DNA of 64,000 nt from Pseudobdellovibrionaceae bacterium (GCA_002722705.1 PBMP01000059.1:1-64000); one strand, 5' to 3'; shown: positions 1-9,160, numbered from the stretch's first letter. The notes: generated from the letters alone by a model not told the origin. Program-made: numbers and translations.

Positions 1-87
1 GCCGAAATACCGAAAATAAAAACAAAGACCGAGAAACTCTTTGACCAGCTAGAGGCTCAATTGAAAAAATACAATGATGCCGCATAG
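1..87 (+). CDS. C-terminal end of an unknown protein (partial)
   Basis: Reading frame 1 is open from the first base and stops at a TAG at 85-87. It encodes 28 residues ending KKYNDAA, with a charged, Lys/Glu-rich helical character. The start lies outside the window, so the product cannot be named. It converges on the YD-repeat gene that ends at 129. Confidence 0.6.
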   Translation, partial: AEIPKIKTKTEKLFDQLEAQLKKYNDAA

Positions 88-111
88 CTGCAACTTACCC
101 ATGTCCCTTTA

Positions 112-125
112 ATTTACATGTAAAT
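112..125. repeat. Short perfect palindrome between convergent genes
   Basis: The 14 bases ATTTACATGTAAAT read the same on both strands. They sit in the 41-bp gap between the stop of the partial plus-strand gene and the stop of the YD-repeat gene. It could be part of a bidirectional transcription end, but there is no U-run of note and it is too short to be sure. Confidence 0.3.
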
Positions 126-128
126 CAC

Positions 129-1796
129 CTAACGAGTCAATCCCACTCCTGCAGGTCGAATAATTGCTAGTAAATTTTGAAAAGCATCTGTCACTTGAAC
201 TGCAACTTTTCGTCCTCCTGAGCTGTCCACTTTTTCAATTTGACCGCTCTTATTATAAGACACTCTCATCGATCCTAACTTCGAATCAGAAATTTTAATA
301 GGTTTAGAGTCACTGTTATATTGAAAATCGATTCTTCTCTTTTTTTGATCAAACATACTCGCGATCCGCCCTTGTTTATCATAAAAAAGACTAACTCCTT
401 TTTTTTCTGAATTTTTTGCAAAAACCAAGTTTCCCTTTTTGTCATATTTGAATTTAGACCAAGTAACTTTTCCTTTATTGAGCTTCGAGTATTTAGTCAC
501 ACTCGCTACTTTACCAAAGGATGGATGATAAGTGAGTTTAGTTACTTCTCTTTCATCTTCTTTTCGTGTGACATGACCTTTTTTATCATAAGCAAAAGTA
601 GTCTCATTATTTCCTTTTCTTATTTTTAAAGGAAGCCCACAACATTCATTATAGACTGTATCTGTTACTATTCCATCAACACTAGACTTAATTCTATAAG
701 TCCATTCTTCCCCGTTTTTTTTGTATTTTAAAAAATACTCATAACTACTCTGAGTTAAACGCCTTCCTTTTTTATTTTTAATATCAACATCAACTTTAAA
801 GTGACCACGTTGTTTCTTGTCAAATTCATATTGATAAGAAGTTAAAACACCATCTCTGTCTTTAACACTTTTCACATGCTCATATAACGACTTTGGATGG
901 TACTTAATTTCTTCATATGATCCATCTGTATAAATTATTTTAGTAAGATTAAATCGACCATCCTTACTATATTCAAAACCAAAAACACCACCTTCGGAGT
1001 CTCTCGATTTAACAAGCTCCCCTTTTGAGTTATAAGCAAAAGTCGCATACTGTTTATCTTCTCCGTCGATTCGAACGATATGCCCCTTATTATCAAAAGT
1101 GAACTTCATTTTTCTATTTAAATTATCCTTAATGAGTCTTAAGTTACCTTTTTTATCATATTTAAACTTAACATAATTTTGATTTTTATCTCTCACTTCA
1201 ATTAATTTACCGGCATTATTAAATATTTCTATTTTTCCAGAATCATATTTACGTACATATCCTTTTCTAATTTTCGTAATAAATTGATAACTAAACTTAT
1301 TAGAAATCAATCGGGTATTTGGCTTTAATTTTCTTGGTTTTAAATACCCCTTTTTAACAAATTTACTCCATTCATCATTTCTAAATGTTGCATTTGTTCT
1401 TAGCTTATTTTGATACTTCTCTATACTTGAACCAATAGACCCATATTTTTTTGCAGCTTTTGTGATCATTTTAATTGCACGATCTAATTCTTTTTTATCA
1501 AAATTGACTGGGGTAAAGATATTTTCAGCTCCCCCACCATACTCATTTACAACAATACTTCCATCAGCCATAGGCTCCAACGAGACTTCATACAAAGATC
1601 CCCAACCCGGACCAAAGTAGCCTTTATAATCCGTTTTAGAATTGTAAGAAGTTTGAATTTTTGGATTCATCCCCCCTGAATAAGCCATATAACGAAAACC
1701 TACGAAAAAATTACCATTTTTAATGCTTACATTGGCAAACGAACTTTGTGTCATGATCACCATTAAAAAAACAAATAACTTCATATGTGTGAACAT
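129..1796 (-). CDS. Secreted YD-repeat (Rhs-like) protein at the end of the tad operon
   Basis: The product (about 555 aa) has an N-terminal signal peptide (KLFVFLMVIMTQSSFA). An N-terminal region of about 200 residues follows, with the FGPGWGS type of motif seen at the start of Rhs/YD proteins. A run of YD-type repeats then spans roughly residues 210-540, with patterns such as YDKKGNL, YNSKGELV and YDKQGRI. It is much shorter than classical Rhs toxins and has no recognisable C-terminal toxin domain. I chose ATG 1794-1796 because AAGGAG lies 6 nt upstream; a longer reading frame to 1817 overlaps tadB. It is the last gene of the Flp/Tad operon, 10 bp after tadB, so I infer a surface or periplasmic partner of the pilus. 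Function is unknown. Confidence 0.75.
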   Translation of the reverse strand: MFTHMKLFVFLMVIMTQSSFANVSIKNGNFFVGFRYMAYSGGMNPKIQTSYNSKTDYKGYFGPGWGSLYEVSLEPMADGSIVVNEYGGGAENIFTPVNFDKKELDRAIKMITKAAKKYGSIGSSIEKYQNKLRTNATFRNDEWSKFVKKGYLKPRKLKPNTRLISNKFSYQFITKIRKGYVRKYDSGKIEIFNNAGKLIEVRDKNQNYVKFKYDKKGNLRLIKDNLNRKMKFTFDNKGHIVRIDGEDKQYATFAYNSKGELVKSRDSEGGVFGFEYSKDGRFNLTKIIYTDGSYEEIKYHPKSLYEHVKSVKDRDGVLTSYQYEFDKKQRGHFKVDVDIKNKKGRRLTQSSYEYFLKYKKNGEEWTYRIKSSVDGIVTDTVYNECCGLPLKIRKGNNETTFAYDKKGHVTRKEDEREVTKLTYHPSFGKVASVTKYSKLNKGKVTWSKFKYDKKGNLVFAKNSEKKGVSLFYDKQGRIASMFDQKKRRIDFQYNSDSKPIKISDSKLGSMRVSYNKSGQIEKVDSSGGRKVAVQVTDAFQNLLAIIRPAGVGLTR

Positions 1797-1806
1797 ATCT
1801 TTCTCC

Positions 1807-2670
1807 TTATACTTCAATTTTGACTAATTTTTTAATGACCCCAAAAGCTACGATTTCCAAAATAGCAATTAAAATAATTACTCCCCATCCAATTGGGTTT
1901 GTAAACATCGGTGCTATAAATTCAGGATCTGATGTATATAAAAGTCCCATCATCATTGGAGGAACTCCAAGTAAAACCATTCCTTGAGAGTAACTTTGAG
2001 CCATCATTGCTCGAATTTTTCCTTCAACCTTAATTCTATCTCTAATTGTTAAAACAATAGTGTCAAAAGTTTCCGCCAAATTTCCACCGGTTTCCTTTAA
2101 AATATTGATAGAAGTAACAAACATCTCTACATCATCTGACTCTATTCGATTGGCTAAATTAATAAATGCTTCCTCTACAGTCACTCCTAATTTGTTTTGA
2201 CTTAAAATTAAATTAAACTCCTGCCTGATAGGATCTGGCATTTCTTGAACTACAATCCCAATAGATTGAATCACTGAAAGTCCTGACTTCATCCCATTAG
2301 ACATCAAAGACAGAGCGTCAATCATTTGTAAGTTAAACTTTTCAATTCTTTTATTATATAAATACTGAACAATTGGTTTTGGAATCTTCCATCCAATTGT
2401 AGTAACAAATCCCGCTAACATTAATCCTGGAACATAATTTGGAATCATTAACAGAAACGTAATTGCACCTAATCCAAAACTAGCTCCAAAAAGGGCAATT
2501 AAAACATGTTGTGGATCTACTTCAATAAACATAACGCCTAACTTTTCAACAATATAGTCTCTTGTTCCTATTGATTGAAAACGAACCCAATCTAGGAATT
2601 TTTTATTATATTGATAAGTAACAGCAAAAATCGCTGCTGTAAGTCCGAGAATTCCTAACCACTTTTCCAC
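1807..2670 (-). CDS. tadB: Tad pilus inner-membrane platform protein TadB
   Basis: A 287-aa protein of the type II secretion F (T2SSF) family. Hydrophobic segments lie near residues 57-100 and 228-285, around a cytoplasmic domain with the TadB-type signature ALSLMSNGMKSGLSVIQSIG and ILKETGGNLAETF. With TadC it should form the inner-membrane platform on which the CpaF ATPase acts. It sits 18 bp downstream of the cpaE-cpaF fusion and is followed by the YD-repeat gene. TadB is preferred over TadC because the other T2SSF gene in the window (15757-16668) carries the TadC-type motifs. Confident on family, good on the B assignment. Confidence 0.88.
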   Translation of the reverse strand: MEKWLGILGLTAAIFAVTYQYNKKFLDWVRFQSIGTRDYIVEKLGVMFIEVDPQHVLIALFGASFGLGAITFLLMIPNYVPGLMLAGFVTTIGWKIPKPIVQYLYNKRIEKFNLQMIDALSLMSNGMKSGLSVIQSIGIVVQEMPDPIRQEFNLILSQNKLGVTVEEAFINLANRIESDDVEMFVTSINILKETGGNLAETFDTIVLTIRDRIKVEGKIRAMMAQSYSQGMVLLGVPPMMMGLLYTSDPEFIAPMFTNPIGWGVIILIAILEIVAFGVIKKLVKIEV

Positions 2671-2688
2671 AAATGCCCCCTTTCTTTA

Positions 2689-4842
2689 TTATTTTGTTGC
2701 AAAGAGCCCTCTTGAAATTTTCATTCCTTTAGCTTCCATTTCCTCAACAAATTTAGGAATAAATCCAGTAGGAACAAATCTTCCTTTAATCTTTCTCTTC
2801 TTATCTAAACCTTCTTGCTTATACACAAAAACGTCTTGAAGACTAACAACATCTCCTTGTATTCCAACAACTTCAGTAATATGAGTAATTTTTCGACTTC
2901 CATCTGGAAGTCGACTTTGTTGAATAACAAGATCTACTGCTGAAGAGATTGTTTCTTTAATCGCCTTAGAAGGAAGCCCAAGTCCGGCCATCATCACCAA
3001 TGTCTCAAGTCGACTCATACATTCTCTAGGGTTATTACTATGAAGAGTTGTTAAAGATCCAGAATGTCCTGTATTCATAGCTTGAAGCATATCCAAAGCC
3101 TCACCGGCTCGACACTCACCGACCACAATCCGATCTGGCCTCATTCTTAAACACGATTTAATCAAGTCACGTATCGAAACCTGACCTTCTCCTTCAATAT
3201 TTGCAGGTCTGGTCTCCAATCTTACTACATGATCTTGCCCTAACTGCAGTTCCGCCGAATCTTCTACCGTAATAATTCTCTCATTTGCGGGAATAAAATT
3301 AGATAGAACATTTAAAAGAGTCGTTTTACCTGAACCTGTTCCGCCTGAAACAACTATATTGAGTTTTGCTTCTACACAGCATCTTAAAAAATCAGCCATT
3401 TCTTGAGTTAAAGTTCCAAATTCAACTAAATGCTTAGTTTCAAAACGTGTTTTTGGAAATTTTCGGATGGTAATCGTTGGGCCTCGAAGCGCCAATGGAG
3501 GAATAATGATGTGAACTCGAGATCCATCTTCTAGTCGAGCATCAACATATGGAACTTTCTCGTCCACTCTCCTACCTAAAGGTGTCACTATTCTCTCAAC
3601 AACATTCATCATTTGTTGTTCACTACTAAAATTAATTTTTGATAATGTAATTCTCCCATTTTTTTCTACATAGATCTGATCTCTTGCATTTACCATAATT
3701 TCGGTAACAGAATCATCAGCTAGTAAATCCTCTAAAGGACCCAACCCTAGAGCCTCATCCAAAACTTCTTTAACCATTTGCGATTTAAGTTCTCTGGTAG
3801 AAAGCAAGGTTCCCGAATCTTCTTTAGAAATAACATCTAAAACAACTTTACGAGTCCTTTCTCTCAGAAGAGCTTTTCTTTTAGGATCCGTCGTATCTGT
3901 TTCTGTTTTCTTAAGATCCATTTCATCCACAAGAGCTTTATGAATTCTCAATTTCATTGAGGTCCAAGGATCTAATTTTCCTTCTCGACTTCGACTAATT
4001 GCAGGGCCACCTTGTTCTTCTACTGTTTCAGTTTTCTTCAACTGAGCAATCGCTTGACTTGCTCCTGCAGCTGGTTTTTTCAATCGAGACAGTTGATCTA
4101 ATAATCGAGTTTGTTGAATTTTTCGAACTAAATCATGGTAGGATTTTGAAACGATAGAATTAGGAGAAGCAACTGTCACAGGAACACTCTTCGCTAAACT
4201 TGTATCACATGTATTAATATCTTCTGGAATAGCTGCGAAAATTTGTTTTCCTAAATTCCTTTGAATCATTTGTGGATTAACTAAATGATTTTTTGAATAT
4301 TTGTTAACAACAATTTGAACCATCTCGGGAGGAAACAACATTTCTTGAATTCGAGATAATAATCTTTTAGTTTGATTAAGTACAATAACATCTGCTGACG
4401 TCACTACAAAAATAGCAGTTGCGTATTCTAAAACCTTTAAAGAAGCAGCATCTGTTAAATTTCCACAGTCGACAACCACAAAATTAAAGACTTGAGTAAT
4501 TCCTTTTAAAAAACGGCCAAGACCTTCTAAATCTATATCTTGTGCTATAAGTTGATCTCGAGGTGCACCAATTAAGCTATAACCTGTAGGAGAATTAGCC
4601 ATATATTGTCCTACCGTTTTGGCATCAATTGCGGCTCCTTGAATTTTACTCACATCAACGATTGTTTTTTGAGGATTTAATCCCAGAATCAAATTCTGAT
4701 CCCCAAGACTATTTAAATCTAAATCAACAACAAGAGGTCGCTGTTTAAAGTTTTGAACGTAAGCGACCGCTAAATTTGCCGCGAAGACACTTTTTCCAAC
4801 ACCCCCTTTTCCACCGACTACGGCTATAATATGCCCTGCCAT
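2689..4842 (-). CDS. cpaE-cpaF: Fused TadZ/CpaE localisation ATPase and TadA/CpaF pilus motor ATPase
   Basis: One 717-aa reading frame joins two proteins that are normally separate. Residues 1-250 are a ParA/MinD-like ATPase: deviant Walker A GKGGVGKS at 11-18 and an aspartate motif VVVDCG near 122-127. It lacks the receiver-like N-terminal domain of many CpaE proteins. A Lys/Thr/Glu-rich linker (about 255-300) leads to a complete type IV secretion ATPase of the CpaF family: Walker A GGTGSGKTT at 500-508, RIVVGECRAGEA near 571, and histidine box TGHSGSLTTLHSN near 591. CpaE-type proteins place the Tad machine and CpaF powers pilus assembly, so one chain may do both. Its ATG overlaps the cpaC stop by one base (TAATG), suggesting translational coupling. 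Confidence 0.92.
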   Translation of the reverse strand: MAGHIIAVVGGKGGVGKSVFAANLAVAYVQNFKQRPLVVDLDLNSLGDQNLILGLNPQKTIVDVSKIQGAAIDAKTVGQYMANSPTGYSLIGAPRDQLIAQDIDLEGLGRFLKGITQVFNFVVVDCGNLTDAASLKVLEYATAIFVVTSADVIVLNQTKRLLSRIQEMLFPPEMVQIVVNKYSKNHLVNPQMIQRNLGKQIFAAIPEDINTCDTSLAKSVPVTVASPNSIVSKSYHDLVRKIQQTRLLDQLSRLKKPAAGASQAIAQLKKTETVEEQGGPAISRSREGKLDPWTSMKLRIHKALVDEMDLKKTETDTTDPKRKALLRERTRKVVLDVISKEDSGTLLSTRELKSQMVKEVLDEALGLGPLEDLLADDSVTEIMVNARDQIYVEKNGRITLSKINFSSEQQMMNVVERIVTPLGRRVDEKVPYVDARLEDGSRVHIIIPPLALRGPTITIRKFPKTRFETKHLVEFGTLTQEMADFLRCCVEAKLNIVVSGGTGSGKTTLLNVLSNFIPANERIITVEDSAELQLGQDHVVRLETRPANIEGEGQVSIRDLIKSCLRMRPDRIVVGECRAGEALDMLQAMNTGHSGSLTTLHSNNPRECMSRLETLVMMAGLGLPSKAIKETISSAVDLVIQQSRLPDGSRKITHITEVVGIQGDVVSLQDVFVYKQEGLDKKRKIKGRFVPTGFIPKFVEEMEAKGMKISRGLFATK

Positions 4843-6437
4843 TAATCTATTTTCACCCTAAAGTTTTTCTTTAAATCTTTCGTACCATCAGAAGCATTTG
4901 ATACAATTTCTGGAGTCACAAAAATTACAAACCTAGATTTCTTTTTTGTATAACTTTTAGATCTTAACAAAGTAAACAAAGGTGAGGTATCACCTGAAAA
5001 AGACCCTGAGTTTGGATCATCTTTATTAAAACCAGTCATGACATCTGTTGATTCAACTCCCGCCACTGCTGCACTTTCTCTTGATTTTAAATATAAAAGC
5101 GTATTCACTTCATGATTAGCTGTAATTGGAGCTCCTGAAGTTGTCCTTCCTGTAAGATTACTCTGCTTTAAGTTTACATGCATTCGAACATCTTCAGTAC
5201 TTCCAAGAACAGTAGGAGTAATACTCATCGCTAGTCCTACAGGAACTTCATTGGTCGCTACGGTTTGATTGGGTCCTGCAACGGCGTATGGTATCACTGT
5301 TGAATCATTTAACTTAGCTTCGGTGTTACTTTTTACAATCACAGTTCCACTCTTTAAAATTCTAGCAAAACCCGAATTTTGTGCACTTTGAAGTTTTGGA
5401 AAAAGACTAGACAGAGTTGCTGTAAAAGTCCCTATCCCTTGAGCGCCTGTGGTTCCATCTACTTGACCACCAATTTGTATTTGAGGATCGGTAGTAAAAC
5501 CTGGCTGCCATTTAAAACCAAAAACCTTGTTATAATCTTTAGAAAGTTCAACAAAATGAACAGTAACACGAACAAGTTTATCCGTTTTCTTTGGAGCAGG
5601 TGGATCAATCACTAAAAAGGACTGAATCAATCGCCTTGGCTCAGAAAGCCTTTGAACTGTAGGATCTTTTTCTAGCGGATCTCCAGGTCTGAGTTCAGGC
5701 AAATAAAGTTTAGCAACTCTAAATGCTCGATCCGCTACACCTTTACTTGAAACATTTCCTTCAAGCCAGACTGTTCCATTTACGACTCTCGTTGTAATAT
5801 TTTCTGCAAATTTTTTAATATCACTTTCAATTCTTTTAGATAAAATCTGTAATGCTAATGGTGACAGCTTAGTGAGATTAATTACTTGATCTGCATAAGG
5901 AGACGTTTTTCCACCAATTACATTTACTATTCTTCCATAATCTCCTGGAACCAATATTTCTCCATCGATAACGATTTTTGATCCAACAATTCTAATTTGT
6001 AATCCTTCAACATCTTTGAGTAGACTTCTAATTTCACCTGCTATCTTTAGAAGGTTTGATCCTGTTACTTCAACATCAAAAATGACTCGAACTTTCCCAG
6101 CGCTATCTCTTACTGCCACTGTCGTAGTACCTGCAGACAAAGGTTTAAAAACAATTTGGCGACGTTTTCCTGAAATACTTACCGTAGTTGTTACAGCTAC
6201 TTTAGGGTTACCCACTGCAACAGCGTTAGCTCCGCCCTCGACATCAAAATCTAAATCAACAATTTTATCTTCACCTGTAGTGAGCTTCAATCTCCTTCGA
6301 TCAGCGGTCACTTCTGTTTTATCCGATGTTAGTTTGGAACGATGATATTTTGATTTCTTTTTGGCAAAGGAATCCAGCTCCCCAGAACTGAAGACAAAAA
6401 TAATAATGAAAATGAGTTGAAAAACTTTTTTCTTCAC
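4842..6437 (-). CDS. cpaC: Tad pilus outer-membrane secretin CpaC/RcpA
   Basis: A 531-aa secretin-family protein. After a signal peptide comes a pilus-secretin N-terminal domain (about 50-125), with the pattern AVAVGNPKVA ... SAGTTTVAVRD. A BON-like segment follows near 210-240 (TTRVVNGTVWLEGNVSS). The C-terminal secretin domain is at about 285-525, with VPVGLAMSITPTV and the terminal motif RFVIFVTPEIV. It should form the outer-membrane channel for the Flp fibre. The start is a GTG at 6435-6437 that overlaps the cpaB TAG by one base. The downstream cpaE-cpaF gene overlaps its stop by one base, so the three genes are probably translationally coupled. Confidence 0.9.
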   Translation of the reverse strand: MKKKVFQLIFIIIFVFSSGELDSFAKKKSKYHRSKLTSDKTEVTADRRRLKLTTGEDKIVDLDFDVEGGANAVAVGNPKVAVTTTVSISGKRRQIVFKPLSAGTTTVAVRDSAGKVRVIFDVEVTGSNLLKIAGEIRSLLKDVEGLQIRIVGSKIVIDGEILVPGDYGRIVNVIGGKTSPYADQVINLTKLSPLALQILSKRIESDIKKFAENITTRVVNGTVWLEGNVSSKGVADRAFRVAKLYLPELRPGDPLEKDPTVQRLSEPRRLIQSFLVIDPPAPKKTDKLVRVTVHFVELSKDYNKVFGFKWQPGFTTDPQIQIGGQVDGTTGAQGIGTFTATLSSLFPKLQSAQNSGFARILKSGTVIVKSNTEAKLNDSTVIPYAVAGPNQTVATNEVPVGLAMSITPTVLGSTEDVRMHVNLKQSNLTGRTTSGAPITANHEVNTLLYLKSRESAAVAGVESTDVMTGFNKDDPNSGSFSGDTSPLFTLLRSKSYTKKKSRFVIFVTPEIVSNASDGTKDLKKNFRVKID

Positions 6438-7276
6438 TACCTACGCCTTCCTGCGGGACTTCTTCTAATACGGCTAAAATCCGCACCCAAAATATCATTA
6501 ATCATTACACCATTCATTCCCATTCGATCACTGTCGTCATTGTTCCGTAAACTTAAAAATAGATTTCCAGCTCCAGTTGCGGTCATTAAAACTAATTTTT
6601 GAACTTGAATAGGATCAACTTCAACAGTAACCGAATTAAATCGATCACTTGCTGTCAAAGATCGAGTTCTCGTTTTACCTCTAGCATCTTTTTCAACAAC
6701 TCTAGGAACATTATTTGTAATATTTCTACCCACAGCAAGAATAGCTACATCTTGTAATATTGTTTTTGCAATTTTAGAATCATTTCCATCAGCTCCAGTA
6801 ACTACACCGATAATATCAACTCGATCTCCAGGTTTAACTAATTTACCAACACCTGTATATTCATTGACTGGAATAGCGACAGCTCTTTTTCCTGGCGTTA
6901 CTTGAGGAGACAGTCCTGTTCTTAAGTTTGGCTCAGTAATTTTATTGTAAGTAATCTGTTCACCTTTTTTTATTGGAACAATTGCTACAGTTGCAGAAAG
7001 TTCTTTCATACTTTTCAAAGCAGTTTCTCCATCTACTTCTGATTTTTCAAAACTAATTGCTCCTGGCTCTAAAAAACGAACCGGTATTTCTTTAAGATGA
7101 AGCATAGACTCATTTAAAGTCATCATTTCTCTAATATCTTCTTTAGCTGAAACAACAACAACTTCAGTTCCAAATTTTCGATGTGCATCTTCTTCTATAC
7201 TAGAAACGTAGCTGTCGATAAAAAACCAGGCAATCACTGCCATTAATAAAGATAGCGTTAAAGCGCGGTTATTCAT
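6437..7276 (-). CDS. cpaB: Tad pilus assembly protein CpaB/RcpC
   Basis: A 279-aa protein with one N-terminal membrane anchor (residues 5-22) and a SAF/beta-clip-like region (about 40-100: VVSAKEDIREMMTL). An RcpC domain follows (about 115-210), with VAIPVNEYTGVGKLVKPGDR and the pattern GDRVDIIGVV. CpaB is the periplasmic partner of the secretin in Tad systems. Start chosen at ATG 7274-7276 because GGAGGA lies 4 nt upstream; a longer frame to 7315 would overlap the preceding gene more. It overlaps the upstream TadF-like gene by 8 bp and cpaC by 1 bp, as expected for one operon. Confidence 0.9.
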   Translation of the reverse strand: MNNRALTLSLLMAVIAWFFIDSYVSSIEEDAHRKFGTEVVVVSAKEDIREMMTLNESMLHLKEIPVRFLEPGAISFEKSEVDGETALKSMKELSATVAIVPIKKGEQITYNKITEPNLRTGLSPQVTPGKRAVAIPVNEYTGVGKLVKPGDRVDIIGVVTGADGNDSKIAKTILQDVAILAVGRNITNNVPRVVEKDARGKTRTRSLTASDRFNSVTVEVDPIQVQKLVLMTATGAGNLFLSLRNNDDSDRMGMNGVMINDILGADFSRIRRSPAGRRR

Positions 7277-7781
7277 CAATTCCTCCTTGGCAATAATTAA
7301 AACGATGATTATCACCTAAATTTTCTCGAGTTAATTTACCATTTGCAACAAAATGCAAAGGTGCACACAGCGCAACAGTTGTTCTAACCCTAATTTTTCC
7401 TCGTACTTTTACATCCTCGGTTCCCGTGTCTCGACTTCCCTGTTCTGCATCTTTAGTGACAATCGGAGAAATAACGGCCTCTGGCTCAATGTCAGCATCA
7501 GAACTGAAAATATTATCTGATACACCAAACACCATTTTAGAACGATTAATCCCTCCGCCCTCGGCCTCCCAAGAAGAAATATCTTGAACTCGCGGATAAT
7601 TAGATGAATTAGACATATAAATCAAAATTTGAGCACGAGCATATTGTTGATTATTAATAGACACTTGAATTGCAGAATTCGTTTTTATCAAAAAAGACAG
7701 CGTTCCAATCACCACCGGAAGTAAAACCATTAACTCGATCATGCTTTGACCTTTGTCATTTTTAATGATCTCAGCACCCAT
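7269..7781 (-). CDS. TadF/TadE-like minor pilin
   Basis: A 170-aa protein with a prepilin-like N-terminus: a short charged leader, then KGQSMIEL followed by a hydrophobic helix (about 14-32). The G-Q-x-x-x-E pattern matches the processing site of the Flp pilins and the TadE-like protein encoded in the same operon, so I infer cleavage by CpaA after the Gly. The rest is a periplasmic domain with two Cys residues (LCAPLHF and FNYCQGG) that could form a disulfide. It overlaps the TadE-like gene by 11 bp and cpaB by 8 bp. TadF versus a second TadE cannot be decided. Confidence 0.75.
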   Translation of the reverse strand: MGAEIIKNDKGQSMIELMVLLPVVIGTLSFLIKTNSAIQVSINNQQYARAQILIYMSNSSNYPRVQDISSWEAEGGGINRSKMVFGVSDNIFSSDADIEPEAVISPIVTKDAEQGSRDTGTEDVKVRGKIRVRTTVALCAPLHFVANGKLTRENLGDNHRFNYCQGGIDE

Positions 7782-8340
7782 TATCTAAAACCACCTTTAC
7801 ATCAAATGTCCTCATGTATTCCATACATTCATCATATGAAGTTTCTCTCCCTAACCAACTTTCGGAAGTCAATGTAACCACATTGGCAGGATCTCTTTCT
7901 CCGGAGTCTAAAGCCCCCCCTCCGGGGAAAGCAAAAAGCTTACTTTGAAAACTGTATTCAACCCCTTTGAGCCAGTGATACTGATTATTTTTTTCTTGAT
8001 ACCGACTATGATTTCCAATTTTTGCACCTTTAAAGCTTCCTTCACCAACTCCTTTAGCAAAAAAAGGCCATCGATCAATTCCTGGATTTGAAACAGATTT
8101 TTTTGTAGTTTTTGATAAAACTAATTTAGCTCTTCTTGACTGATCATCAGGAGTCGCTCCTGCTGATTGATAAGCTCTTGCTGCCATAAACGTTGCATAG
8201 TGAAAGAAATTTCCTACCGCAAGACTCATTGAAAATTGAAAAATAAAAATAGTTACTCCAACAATAATAGTGACTGCAAGAGCAAATTCAATTGTTGATT
8301 GCCCAGCTTCGGAAGTAAGATTAAACTGTGAAAAACTCAT
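7771..8340 (-). CDS. tadE: TadE-like minor pilin
   Basis: A 189-aa protein with a TadE-type N-terminus: the leader ends AGQSTIEF and is followed by a hydrophobic helix (about 17-40), then a soluble domain with NFFHYATFMAARAYQ. TadE family members are processed by the Tad prepilin peptidase and act as pseudopilins or assembly factors. ATG 8338-8340 overlaps the stop of the preceding pilin-like gene (TGATG); an in-frame GTG lies one codon upstream. The C-terminus has Cys at DECMEYM and at the last residue (NGC). Confidence 0.8.
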   Translation of the reverse strand: MSFSQFNLTSEAGQSTIEFALAVTIIVGVTIFIFQFSMSLAVGNFFHYATFMAARAYQSAGATPDDQSRRAKLVLSKTTKKSVSNPGIDRWPFFAKGVGEGSFKGAKIGNHSRYQEKNNQYHWLKGVEYSFQSKLFAFPGGGALDSGERDPANVVTLTSESWLGRETSYDECMEYMRTFDVKVVLDNGC

Positions 8341-8621
8341 CACCTTCTTCCTTTCATAATAAAAATTCTAAAATTTTCACCCTCAGGAACTCTAGCCATT
8401 GCATGATGCTTAGGCTCTTCTCCATTTTCAAAACCCTTAGCTTTTGGATGTCCATACCGATAAGTAGCAGCATATTGATTTTTAATGGGCCGTAGAATTT
8501 CTTGAATGAGATTCATTTGATTTAAAGCATTAATTAAACCCAAAGCAACAATAGCAATAATAGAGGCAAGTAAAATATACTCCACAAGAACTTGTCCAGA
8601 CTGATTATCCTTAATTACCAT
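8340..8621 (-). CDS. Third Flp/TadE-like pilin
   Basis: A 93-aa protein beginning VIKDNQSGQVLVEYIL, a Flp-type processing site (G|Q-V-L-V-E-Y) followed by a hydrophobic helix. Its C-terminal half (about 50 residues, basic, His/Lys-rich) is longer than in the two small Flp pilins, so it may be a minor pilin rather than the main subunit. I chose ATG 8619-8621, which overlaps the cpaA stop by 7 bp. An in-frame TTG at 8636 would add five residues. It lies between cpaA and the TadE-like gene. Confidence 0.75.
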   Translation of the reverse strand: MVIKDNQSGQVLVEYILLASIIAIVALGLINALNQMNLIQEILRPIKNQYAATYRYGHPKAKGFENGEEPKHHAMARVPEGENFRIFIMKGRR

Positions 8622-9160
8622 AAATTCAACCCCCAATTCTTAAGAGGATGAAAAAAAACTTCCGCTATAGCTGCAACTCCAATTGGAATCGCATAAGGCA
8701 TTTTTGTACTCTTATCTATTTTCGGTAGATGTGAATCAAGAGGTCGAATAACAAAACTTAAAAATGAACGAAAAACTCTTCGTAAAAAATCAAAAAGCTT
8801 CCTGTTTACTGCAAGCTGAACAAGAGCAAAGGCACATCCCACTAAAATTGATAGTTGTAATGTATTAAAAAAATAAGAAACTCCACCTAATGCTCCTAAG
8901 GCTACAAATAATTTAAAGTCGCCTCCCGCAAAAATGGAAGTTAAATAAAGTGGAACGCATATCAAAAATGCTACTGATGCACCTGAAATAGAATAAATGA
9001 ATCCTTTTGGCCCTAAATCTAAAAAGTGAATAATCACGCCCAAAAAGAAACCTGAAACAGTCAGGACATTATAAATTTTTGAATAAAGAAGGTCAGTCAC
9101 CATCGCAATGGTACAAATAAAAACTATGCTTAATGAAATGGCATTAATTTTTATATACAT
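8615..9160 (-). CDS. cpaA: Prepilin peptidase CpaA/TadV
   Basis: A 181-aa polytopic membrane protein of the A24 aspartic prepilin peptidase family, lacking the N-terminal methylase domain, as is usual for Tad systems. The two catalytic aspartates are visible: Asp23 in MVTDLLYSKIYN and Asp81 in the GxGD-like motif AGGDFKLF. It should cleave the five proteins of this operon that carry the G-Q-x-x-x-E site. It overlaps the second flp gene by 17 bp. The C-terminal 60 residues are longer than the minimal domain and end with a further hydrophobic stretch. Confidence 0.9.
   Translation of the reverse strand: MYIKINAISLSIVFICTIAMVTDLLYSKIYNVLTVSGFFLGVIIHFLDLGPKGFIYSISGASVAFLICVPLYLTSIFAGGDFKLFVALGALGGVSYFFNTLQLSILVGCAFALVQLAVNRKLFDFLRRVFRSFLSFVIRPLDSHLPKIDKSTKMPYAIPIGVAAIAEVFFHPLKNWGLNLW

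Noticed and set aside
129-1796. Rhs toxin-immunity cassette
   Set aside because: The YD protein is too short, has no C-terminal toxin domain after the repeats and no small immunity gene follows; the next gene is on the other strand.
6016-6345. Plus-strand open frame opposite cpaC
   Set aside because: It overlaps the secretin N-terminal domain on the other strand and has no Shine-Dalgarno sequence or known homology.
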